NCBI GenBank assembly: GCA_016282255.1
Contig: JAEEKE010000133.1
Coordinates: 1 to 63,858, forward strand
Length of the DNA stretch: 63,858 nt
Reading direction: 5' to 3'
Origin: Bacillota bacterium
Lineage (GTDB): Bacteria; Bacillota; Clostridia; Christensenellales; CAG-138
Positions 42,776 through 51,053 of the stretch are shown piece by piece (positions within the stretch are counted from its first letter, which is position 1; each line of letters opens with the position of its first letter). The notes under the pieces are model-generated. The model did not search any database. It was not told where the DNA came from and saw only the letters and a list, made by a program, of their open reading frames with translations. Made by a program: the position numbers and the translations under genes.

Positions 42776-44500
42776 TCAGTTGTTCTTCTGTTTGTTCTTA
42801 TTCTTGAAATAGAGCCAGATCTCGATACCGCCGAGCAGCGCTATAAGCGCGAGCGCGGCAAAGAAGATGATCTCGAGAATGTGCCACCAATGCAGCAGCT
42901 TTTCGCCGCGCTCATTGATGGTATTGTCGATATTGATATCGACGATCGTGGTGCCGGATTCTCCGCCGGGGTCGGGCGTCACGTTCGGTATGGCCGATTC
43001 AAGGTCTTGATACTCGGCGTTGACTACGGCCTCATAAGAATACTCGTTTCCGGAGGGGTCGCTTGCCGTCAGAATGAACACCAGCTCGCGCGGACCCTCG
43101 AGCGTCAGATCGACGCTGAACGATTCTTCTGCGGAGGGCGCCAGCTCCTCGATGCGGTGGAGCTCGTAGCCGAGCTGGGCTTCGGTCAGCTTAAGTTCGG
43201 TGTAGGGCACGCGGCCGGTGTTGCGGACGTTGAAGGTCATGATGATGCGGTTTTCACTGCTCAGCTGCTTCGTTATCTCCGCGGTGAATTTGAGGCCCAG
43301 CGTATTGGGGTCGATATACGGGCGGACGGTATAGCTCGTGGTATTATCGGTGAATACCTTGCCTGAAGCATAGGTGCCCGTGATGGTAAAGAACACGTTG
43401 CGCACGGTCGAGGGATTGGGCACGAAATGCTCGATGATCTTGCTTTCACCGATCGCAAGGCTGAAACCGGAGGAAAGCGTTTCACCGAGATCGTTTTTAA
43501 CAGTAAGCCCGCTCAGGTTCTGGCTGCCGTTATTGGTCAGGAACAGCGTGAACAGCACGCCGTCCGCGGTGGCGTTGCCGACGTTGACGCTCTTGGAAAG
43601 CTGCGCGTTCACAAGCCCGATCGTCAGATTGGAGATCGTGACCGAAAGCGCCGTGGAGCTGCCGTCGGGCGTAAAGGTCGCAGTGGGCTTTGAGGTAACG
43701 CTCTCGCCCTGCATCGTGTAGGTAAATTCAACGACCTTGGTTTCGCCGGAGGAAAGGGAGAAGGGCGAGGTGAGCGCGCTCCTGCCGTTGATCTTCTCAT
43801 CGGTAAGCGTAATGTTGTTGAGCCTGCGGGTACCGGTGTTGACCATGGTATAGGTAAGCACAACGGGCTCGCCGGGAGCTGCGCTGGTGACGTTCGCCGT
43901 CCTCGTCAGACGGAGGTACGCGGTGTCAGAACGCTGCACCGTGACGGAAAGGGTCTTATAATAGTTGACGCCGTCGGAATTGTCGTGCCAGTAGATCGTG
44001 AAGGTGAGCGGCGAACCGATCATCGATTCGGTGATCATCATGGAACCGCGGAACGTGCCGGTGCTTCCGGCAGGAACGTCGGGCGTGTTGAACTGGACCC
44101 CGTAGCTGTTCGCGATGGAGATGTTCGTATAGGCGCCGTCGCCGGTATAGGGCGGAGTGGTCTCATAGGGCACCTCGGTCGGCTTCTCGGTCTCGACCGG
44201 ACCGGGATCGTCGCTGGGCGCGGGCGTGGGAATGGGATCGAGATTCAGCTCGGGCACGCCGATGGAGCCGGGCTGGGAAACGCTGTTCCCGTTATGCAGG
44301 TTGATGATAATGGTAACGTAACCCGCGCTCGAAAGACGGGGAGGATCGGCCTCGATGGAAGTGCTGCTTGCGGCAAGGGGGTCAAAGGTGCCCGATTCCG
44401 CACGGATAGCATCCGCACCGAATACGGCAAAGCAGACGCCCAAAAGCATGAGCGCCGCGACCGTTACCGATACGATTTTCTTTCTGTATTTTTTATTCAA
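42776..44500 (-). CDS. Secreted, C-terminally membrane-anchored CARDB/Ig-like repeat protein
   Basis: About 574 residues: signal helix VTVAALMLLGVCFAVFG, a Pro/Thr-rich stretch (about 65-115), then several beta-sandwich repeats of the CARDB/DUF11 kind (VLTYTMVNTGTRRLNNITL, LTNNGSQNLSGLTVKNDL, FNVRNTGRVPYTELKLTE), and a C-terminal helix with KNKNKQKNN. It is likely a surface protein presenting Ig-like domains. The TTG at 44500 is preferred because AAGGAG lies 6 bases upstream and the signal peptide begins there; longer starts at 44542 and 44596 lack ribosome sites. Confidence 0.72.
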   Translation of the reverse strand: MNKKYRKKIVSVTVAALMLLGVCFAVFGADAIRAESGTFDPLAASSTSIEADPPRLSSAGYVTIIINLHNGNSVSQPGSIGVPELNLDPIPTPAPSDDPGPVETEKPTEVPYETTPPYTGDGAYTNISIANSYGVQFNTPDVPAGSTGTFRGSMMITESMIGSPLTFTIYWHDNSDGVNYYKTLSVTVQRSDTAYLRLTRTANVTSAAPGEPVVLTYTMVNTGTRRLNNITLTDEKINGRSALTSPFSLSSGETKVVEFTYTMQGESVTSKPTATFTPDGSSTALSVTISNLTIGLVNAQLSKSVNVGNATADGVLFTLFLTNNGSQNLSGLTVKNDLGETLSSGFSLAIGESKIIEHFVPNPSTVRNVFFTITGTYASGKVFTDNTTSYTVRPYIDPNTLGLKFTAEITKQLSSENRIIMTFNVRNTGRVPYTELKLTEAQLGYELHRIEELAPSAEESFSVDLTLEGPRELVFILTASDPSGNEYSYEAVVNAEYQDLESAIPNVTPDPGGESGTTIVDINIDNTINERGEKLLHWWHILEIIFFAALALIALLGGIEIWLYFKNKNKQKNN

Positions 44501-44838
44501 AGCAAACTCCTTATCCGAAGCATCATATTGCTGTGGCTTCATTGACCGCGCTGCGGCCTTACGTATGGAAACATGCTTTACGCATATTATTAACACATTC
44601 TACCATACATCATATTATTATACATCAACATTGAGCTAAGAGCAAGTTCTTTTTTTGACGGACCCGACTATATTTCCCCGCGCTGTCTGCATAGAAAGGA
44701 TATAGAAGCATGAACGTCCGCTATTTTTGGTTCATTTCTGTACGATCTATTAAAAGGCAAATTGGACTTTGATTATTCTGCTTTTAATGATATAATGTCT
44801 TCAACGAAATACTCGTGACCTAAGGCAGGGATACAGTA
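44501..44838. other. 338-base gap between the CARDB gene and prmA
   Basis: It holds the divergent promoters: on the minus strand TTGCTC (44645-44640) and TATAAT (44622-44617), 17 apart, for the CARDB gene, leaving a 110-base leader; on the plus strand TTGATT (44769-44774) and TATAAT (44791-44796), 16 apart, for prmA. A 20-codon frame at 44710-44772 with AAAGGA upstream is too short to call a gene. Confidence 0.6.
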
Positions 44839-45807
44839 ATGAAATGGAAAGAAATAACGGTCAACACATCCGAGGAGGGCGTTGAAATAGTACTCGCCAG
44901 GTTCGATATGCTCGGGATACAGCAGGTGAGCATCATCCAGGGCATGGACGAGATCGAGCAGCTCCTGCGTTCGGCTGAGAAGTACTGGGACTATGCCGAT
45001 GAAGCGGCTATGAACAAACAACCCGCCGTTCAGGCTTACGTATCCGACGTTCCCGAAAACGAAGGGGTCGAAGAGGCTGTTCGCGCATCGATGGAAGAAC
45101 TCAAAACCATCGGCGAAGGACTCAGGCTGGATCTCGGAAGCCTTGAGATCAGCGTCCGCACCGTTGATGAAGAGGATTGGGCAAATAACTGGAAGCAGTA
45201 TTTCAAGCCCACCGAGGTCGGTGAAAAACTGCTCGTGTGTCCCACATGGGAGGAGGTGCCCGAAGGCAACACGCGCGCTGTTTTGAGGATCGATCCCGGC
45301 ATGGCTTTCGGCACGGGCACGCATCATACCACCCGCATGTGCCTTGAACTCCTCGAAAAGCATATTAAGCCCGGCGATATAGTGGCCGATCTCGGCTGCG
45401 GCAGCGGTATCCTCTCGATAGCCGCAAGCCTTATGGGCGCCGAGGAGACCTATGCGATAGATATCGATCCCGTCGCCGCTCGCGTCGCGGAGGAAAACGC
45501 GCTGCTCAACGAAGTGGATCTTTCAAAATACAGGATCCGCATAGGCGATATCCTCTCCGACAAGGAATTCAGGAACGAGGTCTCAAAGCTCAAATACGAT
45601 ATAGTGCTTGCGAACATCGTCGCAAGCGTCATAATCGCGTTCGCCCCGGTCTTCCCGATGCTGCTTAAGAAGAACGGCCTTCTGATAACCTCCGGCATCA
45701 TCGACGACAGGCTGGACGAGGTGCTATCTGCGCTTCGCTCCGTCGGCCTTACCGTGCTCGAAGTCAAGAACGGAGAGGGTTGGCGCGCGGTGCTTGCAAG
45801 AAACTGA
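44839..45807 (+). CDS. prmA: Ribosomal protein L11 methyltransferase
   Basis: PrmA trimethylates L11. 322 residues: N-terminal L11-binding domain (1-100, MKWKEITVNTSEEGVE), the linker WANNWKQYFKP, then the SAM domain with FGTGTHHTTRMCLELLEK, DLGCGSGILSIAA and NIVASVII. It is the first gene of the prmA-rsmE-mtaB-HIT run, 6 bases before rsmE. Confidence 0.96.
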   Translation: MKWKEITVNTSEEGVEIVLARFDMLGIQQVSIIQGMDEIEQLLRSAEKYWDYADEAAMNKQPAVQAYVSDVPENEGVEEAVRASMEELKTIGEGLRLDLGSLEISVRTVDEEDWANNWKQYFKPTEVGEKLLVCPTWEEVPEGNTRAVLRIDPGMAFGTGTHHTTRMCLELLEKHIKPGDIVADLGCGSGILSIAASLMGAEETYAIDIDPVAARVAEENALLNEVDLSKYRIRIGDILSDKEFRNEVSKLKYDIVLANIVASVIIAFAPVFPMLLKKNGLLITSGIIDDRLDEVLSALRSVGLTVLEVKNGEGWRAVLARN

Positions 45808-45812
45808 ATCAT

Positions 45813-46580
45813 ATGCGAAGATTCTTCATTGATGAAAAAACGGATATGTGTGGCATAGTGACCCTTGTCGGCGATGAAGCGCGGCATATGCTCAATGTGC
45901 TCCGCATGAAGAAGGGCGACAGGGTCATCCTTATCGACGGTTCGGGGACTGAGCTTACGGCCGTCATTTCCGAAACTTTTGCCGCAAGGGACGGACGTGA
46001 ATGCGAGGTGCATCTCACCGTCGAAGGCGCCAGGGTATGCGATGCCGAGCCGAACGTCAAGGTAACGCTGTTTCAATGCCTCCCCAAAGCCGGCAAGATG
46101 GAGCTCATCATACAGAAATGCGTCGAGCTCGGCGTCAGCGCGATCCGGCCCGTGCATTCGAGACGCTGCGTCGTCAAGCCTGAAAGAAACGAGAATAAAC
46201 TGCTTCGTTACGAAAAAGTATCCCAGGAAGCTTCAAAGCAATGCGGAAGAGCGACCTGCGCCAAAGTCTATCCGCCCGCCGAACTGGAGGAGTGCGGTTT
46301 TTCGGACTTTGATCTGCTGCTGATCGCCTACGAGGGCGAAGAAAAGCTGAGTCTGAAACAGGCGCTCATGGAAGCAAAAGCGGGAATACTTGCAAATAAA
46401 GATCAGCCGCGTATCGCGCTGCTTATCGGTCCCGAAGGCGGATTCGAGCAGGAGGAGATCGACCGGCTGATGGAAAACTGCCCTAACGCCCGCTCGGTCT
46501 CGCTCGGCAAACGGATACTCAGAACGGAGACCGCAGGTATGGCAATGCTTGCAATGCTGATGTACGAGCTGGAGGAATGA
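45813..46580 (+). CDS. rsmE: 16S rRNA (uracil-1498-N3)-methyltransferase RsmE
   Basis: A SPOUT-fold enzyme that methylates U1498 of 16S rRNA. 255 residues: HMLNVLRMKKGDRVILIDG, KMELIIQKCVELGVSAIRPV, the knotted SAM site LLIGPEGGFEQEEID and LGKRILRTETA. The ATG at 45813 matches the family start (MRRFFID); an earlier in-frame ATG lies within prmA and is rejected. Two bases separate it from mtaB. Confidence 0.95.
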   Translation: MRRFFIDEKTDMCGIVTLVGDEARHMLNVLRMKKGDRVILIDGSGTELTAVISETFAARDGRECEVHLTVEGARVCDAEPNVKVTLFQCLPKAGKMELIIQKCVELGVSAIRPVHSRRCVVKPERNENKLLRYEKVSQEASKQCGRATCAKVYPPAELEECGFSDFDLLLIAYEGEEKLSLKQALMEAKAGILANKDQPRIALLIGPEGGFEQEEIDRLMENCPNARSVSLGKRILRTETAGMAMLAMLMYELEE

Positions 46581-46581
46581 T

Positions 46582-47895
46582 ATGCGGTTTTCTATCATCA
46601 CCCTCGGCTGCCGGGTAAATCAATATGAAAGCGACGCGATGGCTGAACTGCTTGAGAAAGCGGGTCATATTAAGACCGAAGATCTTTCCAAAGCGGAGCT
46701 CGTTATCGTCAATTCCTGCACCGTCACGAACATAGCCGACCGCAAATCTCGGCAGATGATCTCAAAGGCGCACCGTCTGAGCCCAAACGCGAAGCTCATA
46801 GCCGCGGGCTGCTGGTCTCAGCGCAGTCCCGAACAGGCCGCCGGGCTCGAAGGCGTCGACGCTGTCATCGGAAGCACCGATAAGGCAAATATCGTCGGTA
46901 TAGCCGAATCGCTGTTTTCAGGCGAAAACGAAACAACGCGCATTATCGTAAAGGACGTGATGCATGACAGCTTCTTCGAGCCTTTATCCGCAGTGAACGA
47001 GGGCAGAACGAGGGCATATCTTAAGATACAGGACGGCTGCAATCTGTTCTGCACCTACTGCGCGATACCGTTCGCAAGGGGCGCGCTGAGGTCGAGGAGC
47101 ATTGCTTCGGTCAGGGAGGAGCTTGAAAAGCTGAACGAAAGAGGTTATCCCGAAGTCGTATTGACCGGTATACACCTTATGAGCTACGGCGTCGATCTTA
47201 AGGACGGCACTACGATAGCCGACGCGGTGAAGTGTTTCAGCGGTCTCGACAACATCAAGCGCATCCGTTTCGGATCGCTCGAGCCGCATCTGATGAACGA
47301 CGGGATAATAGAGGAGCTGGCCGGAGAACCGCGCGTATGCAGGCAGTTCCACCTTTCGCTCCAGAGCGGCTCGGATACCGTGCTCGACAGGATGAAGCGC
47401 GGCTATACTTCTGAGCAGTATTATCAGCTCGTTCAAAAACTCCGGCAGGCATTCGGCGATGAAACCTCGATAACGACGGATCTTATCGCAGGATTCCCGG
47501 GCGAGACCGAGGAAGAGCACCTTGAGACGATCGCGTTTATGAAAAAGATCGGGCTCGCAAAGACGCACGTATTTCCGTATTCCCGCCGGAGCGGCACCAA
47601 GGCCGACAGGATGCCAGGCCAGCTGTCAAACGCCGAAAAGACCAGAAGGGCAGGGGAGCTGATAAAAACCGCAAAAATGCTTGAGGAGGAATACCTTTCC
47701 CGCTTTGATGGCAGCACTCAGGAAGTGCTGATCGAGGAGAACATGGAAGGATGCTCGATCGGGCATACGGATACCTATGTCCGGGTAAGGATAAACGGTA
47801 ATTTTGCGCCGAATTCCTTCGTGCGCGCGATAATAAACGGAAGAGAGGAGGATAAAGATGGAGAACTGTCTCTTTTGTCGGATAGCGTCGGGTGA
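46582..47895 (+). CDS. mtaB: tRNA t6A37 methylthiotransferase MtaB
   Basis: A radical SAM methylthiotransferase that turns t6A37 into ms2t6A37. 437 residues: N-terminal MTTase domain with C10, C46 and C77, the radical-SAM cysteines C153, C157, C160 in DGCNLFCTYCAIPFARG, and a C-terminal TRAM domain. The stop lies 38 bases inside the HIT gene. Confidence 0.95.
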   Translation: MRFSIITLGCRVNQYESDAMAELLEKAGHIKTEDLSKAELVIVNSCTVTNIADRKSRQMISKAHRLSPNAKLIAAGCWSQRSPEQAAGLEGVDAVIGSTDKANIVGIAESLFSGENETTRIIVKDVMHDSFFEPLSAVNEGRTRAYLKIQDGCNLFCTYCAIPFARGALRSRSIASVREELEKLNERGYPEVVLTGIHLMSYGVDLKDGTTIADAVKCFSGLDNIKRIRFGSLEPHLMNDGIIEELAGEPRVCRQFHLSLQSGSDTVLDRMKRGYTSEQYYQLVQKLRQAFGDETSITTDLIAGFPGETEEEHLETIAFMKKIGLAKTHVFPYSRRSGTKADRMPGQLSNAEKTRRAGELIKTAKMLEEEYLSRFDGSTQEVLIEENMEGCSIGHTDTYVRVRINGNFAPNSFVRAIINGREEDKDGELSLLSDSVG

Positions 47896-48193
47896 GATCC
47901 CTTCGAACAAGGTCTATGAGGATGAAAAAGTGCTGGCGTTCCGCGATATCGACCCGCAGGCGCCCGTTCACGTGCTTCTGATCCCGAAGCAGCATTTTAA
48001 CGACATCCTTGAAGCCGACGGCGAAACGATCGCCTATATGCACTCCGTCGTTAAGCTGATAGTCAAGGACCTGGGCATCGACGAAAGCGGGTTCCGGCTC
48101 GTCGTCAACACCGGTGCGGACGGTATGCAGAGCGTGAAGCATCTGCATATGCACATCCTGGGCGGCCGAAGCATGCAGTGGCCTCCCGGCTGA
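47858..48193 (+). CDS. HIT family nucleotide hydrolase
   Basis: A 111-residue histidine-triad protein of the HinT type (purine nucleoside phosphoramidase): CLFCRIASGEIPSNKVYED at the start and the triad HLHMHILGGR at the end. AGGAGG lies before the ATG within mtaB, so the genes overlap by 38 bases and are probably coupled. It closes the cluster, followed by a terminator. Confidence 0.94.
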   Translation: MENCLFCRIASGEIPSNKVYEDEKVLAFRDIDPQAPVHVLLIPKQHFNDILEADGETIAYMHSVVKLIVKDLGIDESGFRLVVNTGADGMQSVKHLHMHILGGRSMQWPPG

Positions 48194-48212
48194 TCGATAT
48201 CCCAAAACACGT

Positions 48213-48247
48213 GAGCCGGCGGAGTGGACCGTCGGCTCGGTTTTATA
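48213..48247 (+). terminator. Terminator after the HIT gene
   Basis: GAGCCGGCGG (48213-48222) and CCGTCGGCTC (48229-48238) form a 10-bp stem with one G-U pair, followed by GGTTTTATAA. Confidence 0.82.
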
Positions 48248-48319
48248 ATTCGAATCAGCAATCAGAGGTTCTTTGTATTAGGACTATTCAGAGAATATTC
48301 TACTCAATACAAAAAGAGG

Positions 48320-48347
48320 TTGACAAATCGCGATTTTAAGTTATAAT
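48320..48347 (+). promoter_or_regulatory. SigA-type promoter for tRNA-Tyr
   Basis: TTGACA at 48320-48325 and TATAAT at 48342-48347, 16 bases apart, ending 17 bases before the tRNA. A perfect match to both consensus boxes, as expected for stable RNA. Confidence 0.9.
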
Positions 48348-48364
48348 AGTCAACGTCGAATTGA

Positions 48365-48449
48365 GGACGGGTTCCCGAGCGGCCAAAGGGAGCGGACTGT
48401 AAATCCGTTGTCACAGACTACGATGGTTCGAATCCATCCCCGTCCACCA
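48365..48449 (+). tRNA. tRNA-Tyr (GTA)
   Basis: Acceptor GGACGGG (48365-48371) pairs with CCCGTCC (48439-48445), then A and the encoded CCA (48447-48449). The anticodon loop CTGTAAA holds GTA at 48399-48401. A long variable arm (class II) and T-loop TTCGAAT are present. This is tyrosine tRNA with a complete cloverleaf. Confidence 0.97.
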
Positions 48450-48488
48450 AAACCAAAGGGGCAGCAAACGCTGCCCCCTTGGTTTTGG
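48450..48488 (+). terminator. Terminator after tRNA-Tyr
   Basis: CCAAAGGGGCAGC and GCTGCCCCCTTGG form a long stem around a short AAAC loop, followed by TTTTGG. Confidence 0.85.
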
Positions 48489-48558
48489 TGATAGAATAAA
48501 AGGATACGAAGCCGCGAAAAGAAACCGCACCGGTGACGCGGTTTGCGCGATTACGATC

Positions 48559-49067
48559 TTAATATCCGTTAAAGTAATCTTTAATCCTTTCCAACAGCGA
48601 CTTTCTTCTGGGCTTGTTTACAGCTTTGATCTTAACTGCAGGTTTGGACTGATCCGGCATTATGCTCTGACCATGGACTGCCTTAGCAGAATCCTGTTTA
48701 GCCCGTTCCGCCGCTTCCCTGTCGAGCTTTTCCTTCTCAATTTCGCAGCTGAGAACGATGGAAAGGGGATCGACCGCGTTATGAAGCTTTTCAAGAAAAG
48801 ACTCCATCCAAGCCAGATCGCGATCTTCCAGTATTTCAGCGTCAAAACCGACTTCATGAGAAAGCTGATTTCTTATCCATCTTGCACGCTTTAATTTTTT
48901 TAATCGGTAGCCCACGTCAGCACAACGTTCGAACCCAAAACGCTCTTTGATTCCATATTGCGGATATACTCCGAAACGCCTTCGCTTGTTGCGTAAGCGT
49001 CCCTAATGAAACGATCGACGCTCTTATAGAGCTCGAGATATTCAAGATTTTTGTTTCTGATTTCCAT
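48559..49067 (-). pseudogene. Frameshifted RNxxxH (HEPN-like/DUF6548-like) small protein
   Basis: Two frames together look like one gene. The first (ATG 49067 to TAA 48902-48900) gives 55 residues, MEIRNKNLEYLELYKS ... GVSEYIRNMES ... TWATD. The second (to the stop at 48559) continues LKKLKRARWIRNQLSHEVGF ... MESFLEKLHNAVDPLS and a basic tail. A one-base shift near 48902 would join them as W-A-T-D-Y-K-K-L-K. The RNxxxH motif recalls HEPN-type proteins; the closest family I recall is an uncharacterised clostridial one. Either a recent inactivation or a sequence error. It follows the GNAT gene by 23 bases. Confidence 0.6.
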
Positions 49068-49090
49068 ATTCAAATAATATACCTGCGTGA

Positions 49091-49537
49091 TCAGTCTTCA
49101 AAAGCGTACTCAAACCATTCCTCATCCGTCTGCCTGAACCCGACCTCAAGGAACATCCTTCTGCTCTGAGTATTGAAAGAATAGATATTTGCCCTGACCT
49201 TTTCAAATCCCTTTTCTTTGGCAAGCCTGAGCATCTCCGTAGCGCATCTGCGGCCAATATGCCTGTTCTGATAGGGCTTGCTGACGACTATCGCGATCTC
49301 GGCGTTGTCCCTCAGCGTGCAGTCACCGACGAGCTTTCCATTGTAACTGATATAAAAGCAGTCCCCGTGAGTGCTCAGGAAGGAATACATCGCGTTGAGT
49401 CTTTCGGCGTCATAGACGCAGTCGATATTATCGCACTGTTTGCAGACGTCCATGTCAAGATACCATTCAAGCGTCTCCTGCTCGTTCGGATAGTAAGGTA
49501 TAAGCTCGATCTCATCATCGACAATCCCTTTGTTCAA
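49091..49537 (-). CDS. GNAT family N-acetyltransferase
   Basis: About 148 residues with a GNAT fold: IAIVVSKPYQNRHIGRRCATEMLRLA is the acetyl-CoA loop (R/Q-x-x-x-G/R pattern), followed by the YSFNTQSRRMFLEVGFRQ strand-helix. The substrate is unknown. The start chosen is TTG at 49537 with GAGGTG 5 bases upstream; a TTG seven codons earlier is possible but has no ribosome site. Confidence 0.8.
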   Translation of the reverse strand: MNKGIVDDEIELIPYYPNEQETLEWYLDMDVCKQCDNIDCVYDAERLNAMYSFLSTHGDCFYISYNGKLVGDCTLRDNAEIAIVVSKPYQNRHIGRRCATEMLRLAKEKGFEKVRANIYSFNTQSRRMFLEVGFRQTDEEWFEYAFED

Positions 49538-49620
49538 AGCTTTCACCTCGCAAGCCAAGCCTTTCTTCCAGAAGATTATAGCATAAGTGAAGGTTTTCGG
49601 GCAATCTTGAATTGAGGGAT

Positions 49621-49649
49621 TTGTCCTTGAGAACGAATTGTGTTATAAT
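49621..49649 (+). promoter_or_regulatory. Promoter for the thioesterase gene
   Basis: TTGTCC (49621-49626) and TATAAT (49644-49649), 17 bases apart; a good -10 with a modest -35. Confidence 0.65.
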
Positions 49650-49695
49650 CTTCAGGCAGCAGATGCAAATCAACGAAAGGAGCATTTAATAGGGC

Positions 49696-50418
49696 ATGCT
49701 CACAAAAGAGATCAAGATATCAAGCTTCGACGTTTTCCCGAACAGCATCCTGAAGCCCTCCGCATTGATGCGCCATATGCAGCAGCTCGCCCGCGAGGAC
49801 TGCGACGCTATGGGCTGCACCTACCGCTTTATGCGCAGCATAAACACGGTATTCGTGATGACCAAATGCGCGCTCGAGTTCTTCCGCCCGATCCGCGAAG
49901 GCGAAATCGTCTCCGTCCGGACCTTCAATAACAGGATCGAGGGCATCACATTCACGCGTGAATTCGAGATATCGGCGGGCGGGGAAGAAGCGGCGCACGC
50001 GACCACGAGCTGGGTGCTCGTTCGCTACGATACCCGCGCGCTCGTTCGCCCGAAAGCGTTTCCCGTTCAGTTCGAATCCTTAGGCATGCAGTGCCGCACG
50101 CTGTCCGTCCCCCGCGCGTTCGACCTTTCCGAAATGACGGAGCGCGGCAGCAGGATCGTTCGCGTCTCCGACCTTGATGAAAACAATCATCTGAACAACT
50201 GCATCTATACCGACATCGCGCTCGATGCGCTCCCGTTCTTCGACGGCTGCTCGAGTTTCGTTTCGGACCTAAAACTCATCTTTCGCCATGAGGCCAGAAG
50301 GGGAGACGTTCTTAAGCTTGCGTCCCGCGAGCATGAAAACGTTGCAATCGTTTCCGCATTCGATGAAACCTCGGCGGCCTCATGCTTCGATGCGGAGCTG
50401 ACCTTTAAAGAGGTGTGA
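49696..50418 (+). CDS. Acyl-ACP thioesterase
   Basis: 240 residues with the two hotdog domains of FatA/FatB-like bacterial acyl-ACP thioesterases: SSFDVFPNSILKPSALMRHMQQLARED in the first and VRVSDLDENNHLNNCIYTDIALDALP in the second, carrying the conserved D/N/H residues. It releases free fatty acids from ACP and could adjust membrane lipid or export of fatty acids. ATG at 49696 with AGGG upstream. The HMCES-family gene follows after 2 bases. Confidence 0.85.
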   Translation: MLTKEIKISSFDVFPNSILKPSALMRHMQQLAREDCDAMGCTYRFMRSINTVFVMTKCALEFFRPIREGEIVSVRTFNNRIEGITFTREFEISAGGEEAAHATTSWVLVRYDTRALVRPKAFPVQFESLGMQCRTLSVPRAFDLSEMTERGSRIVRVSDLDENNHLNNCIYTDIALDALPFFDGCSSFVSDLKLIFRHEARRGDVLKLASREHENVAIVSAFDETSAASCFDAELTFKEV

Positions 50419-50420
50419 CC

Positions 50421-51035
50421 ATGTGCGTGCGCTTCCTGATAGAGCATGAGAATGAGGAGATGAAGCCCTTCGTAAACGAGGCGCTCGTCTCCCCGCTTGC
50501 GGACCGCTTTCGGCTCATTGGCCGCGAGCTCGTGACAGCGGGGGAGGTGCGTCCGACCGACGTCGCTCCTGTTATCGCGCGTTCAAAGCGCGGAGACGTG
50601 CATGCGTTCCCGATGAAATGGGGCTTTGATATAGGGACCCGCGCTCCGATCGTGAACGCCCGCATCGAGACTGCGAGTGAAAAGGCGGCCTTCCGCGATT
50701 CCTATATCGACCGCCGCTGCCTGATCCCCGCATCCTGCTATTTTGAATGGGAGCATATCCCGCTTGAAAACGGCAAAACGAAAGCCGGAGCCAAATATGC
50801 GGTACATAAGGACTCCGGCCTGATCTTTCTATGCGGTTTATACAGATTCGAGAAGGGGCTTCCGGTTTTCACGGTGCTGACTCGCGAACCTGGAGAGGAG
50901 CTCAAGCACCTTCATGACCGAATGCCGCTCATCCTTCCAAACGATTGCTCGAAGGAATGGCTCGAGCCCGGGCGCGACCCGTCCGCACTGATCGACGCCT
51001 CGATAACGATGCTTCAAATCACGAAATGCGGCTAA
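50421..51035 (+). CDS. SOS response-associated peptidase (HMCES/YedK family)
   Basis: HMCES proteins crosslink to abasic sites in single-stranded DNA through Cys2 and shield them. The ATG at 50421 gives Met-Cys-Val, placing the essential cysteine at position 2; an ATG two codons upstream would spoil it and is rejected. Other conserved parts: PIVNARIETASEK (N79), RRCLIPASCYFEWE (E110) and HLHDRMPLIL (H165). 204 residues. Confidence 0.93.
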   Translation: MCVRFLIEHENEEMKPFVNEALVSPLADRFRLIGRELVTAGEVRPTDVAPVIARSKRGDVHAFPMKWGFDIGTRAPIVNARIETASEKAAFRDSYIDRRCLIPASCYFEWEHIPLENGKTKAGAKYAVHKDSGLIFLCGLYRFEKGLPVFTVLTREPGEELKHLHDRMPLILPNDCSKEWLEPGRDPSALIDASITMLQITKCG

Positions 51036-51053
51036 AGCCTGTATCTAAGCTCA

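Noticed and set aside
44710-44772. A 20-codon frame with AAAGGA before prmA
   Set aside because: Too short, no recognised family, and it overlaps the -35 of the prmA promoter; not supported as a gene.
49607-49649. TTGAGA at 49627 as -35 for the thioesterase gene
   Set aside because: Only 11 bases from the -10; TTGTCC at 49621 with 17 bases fits better.
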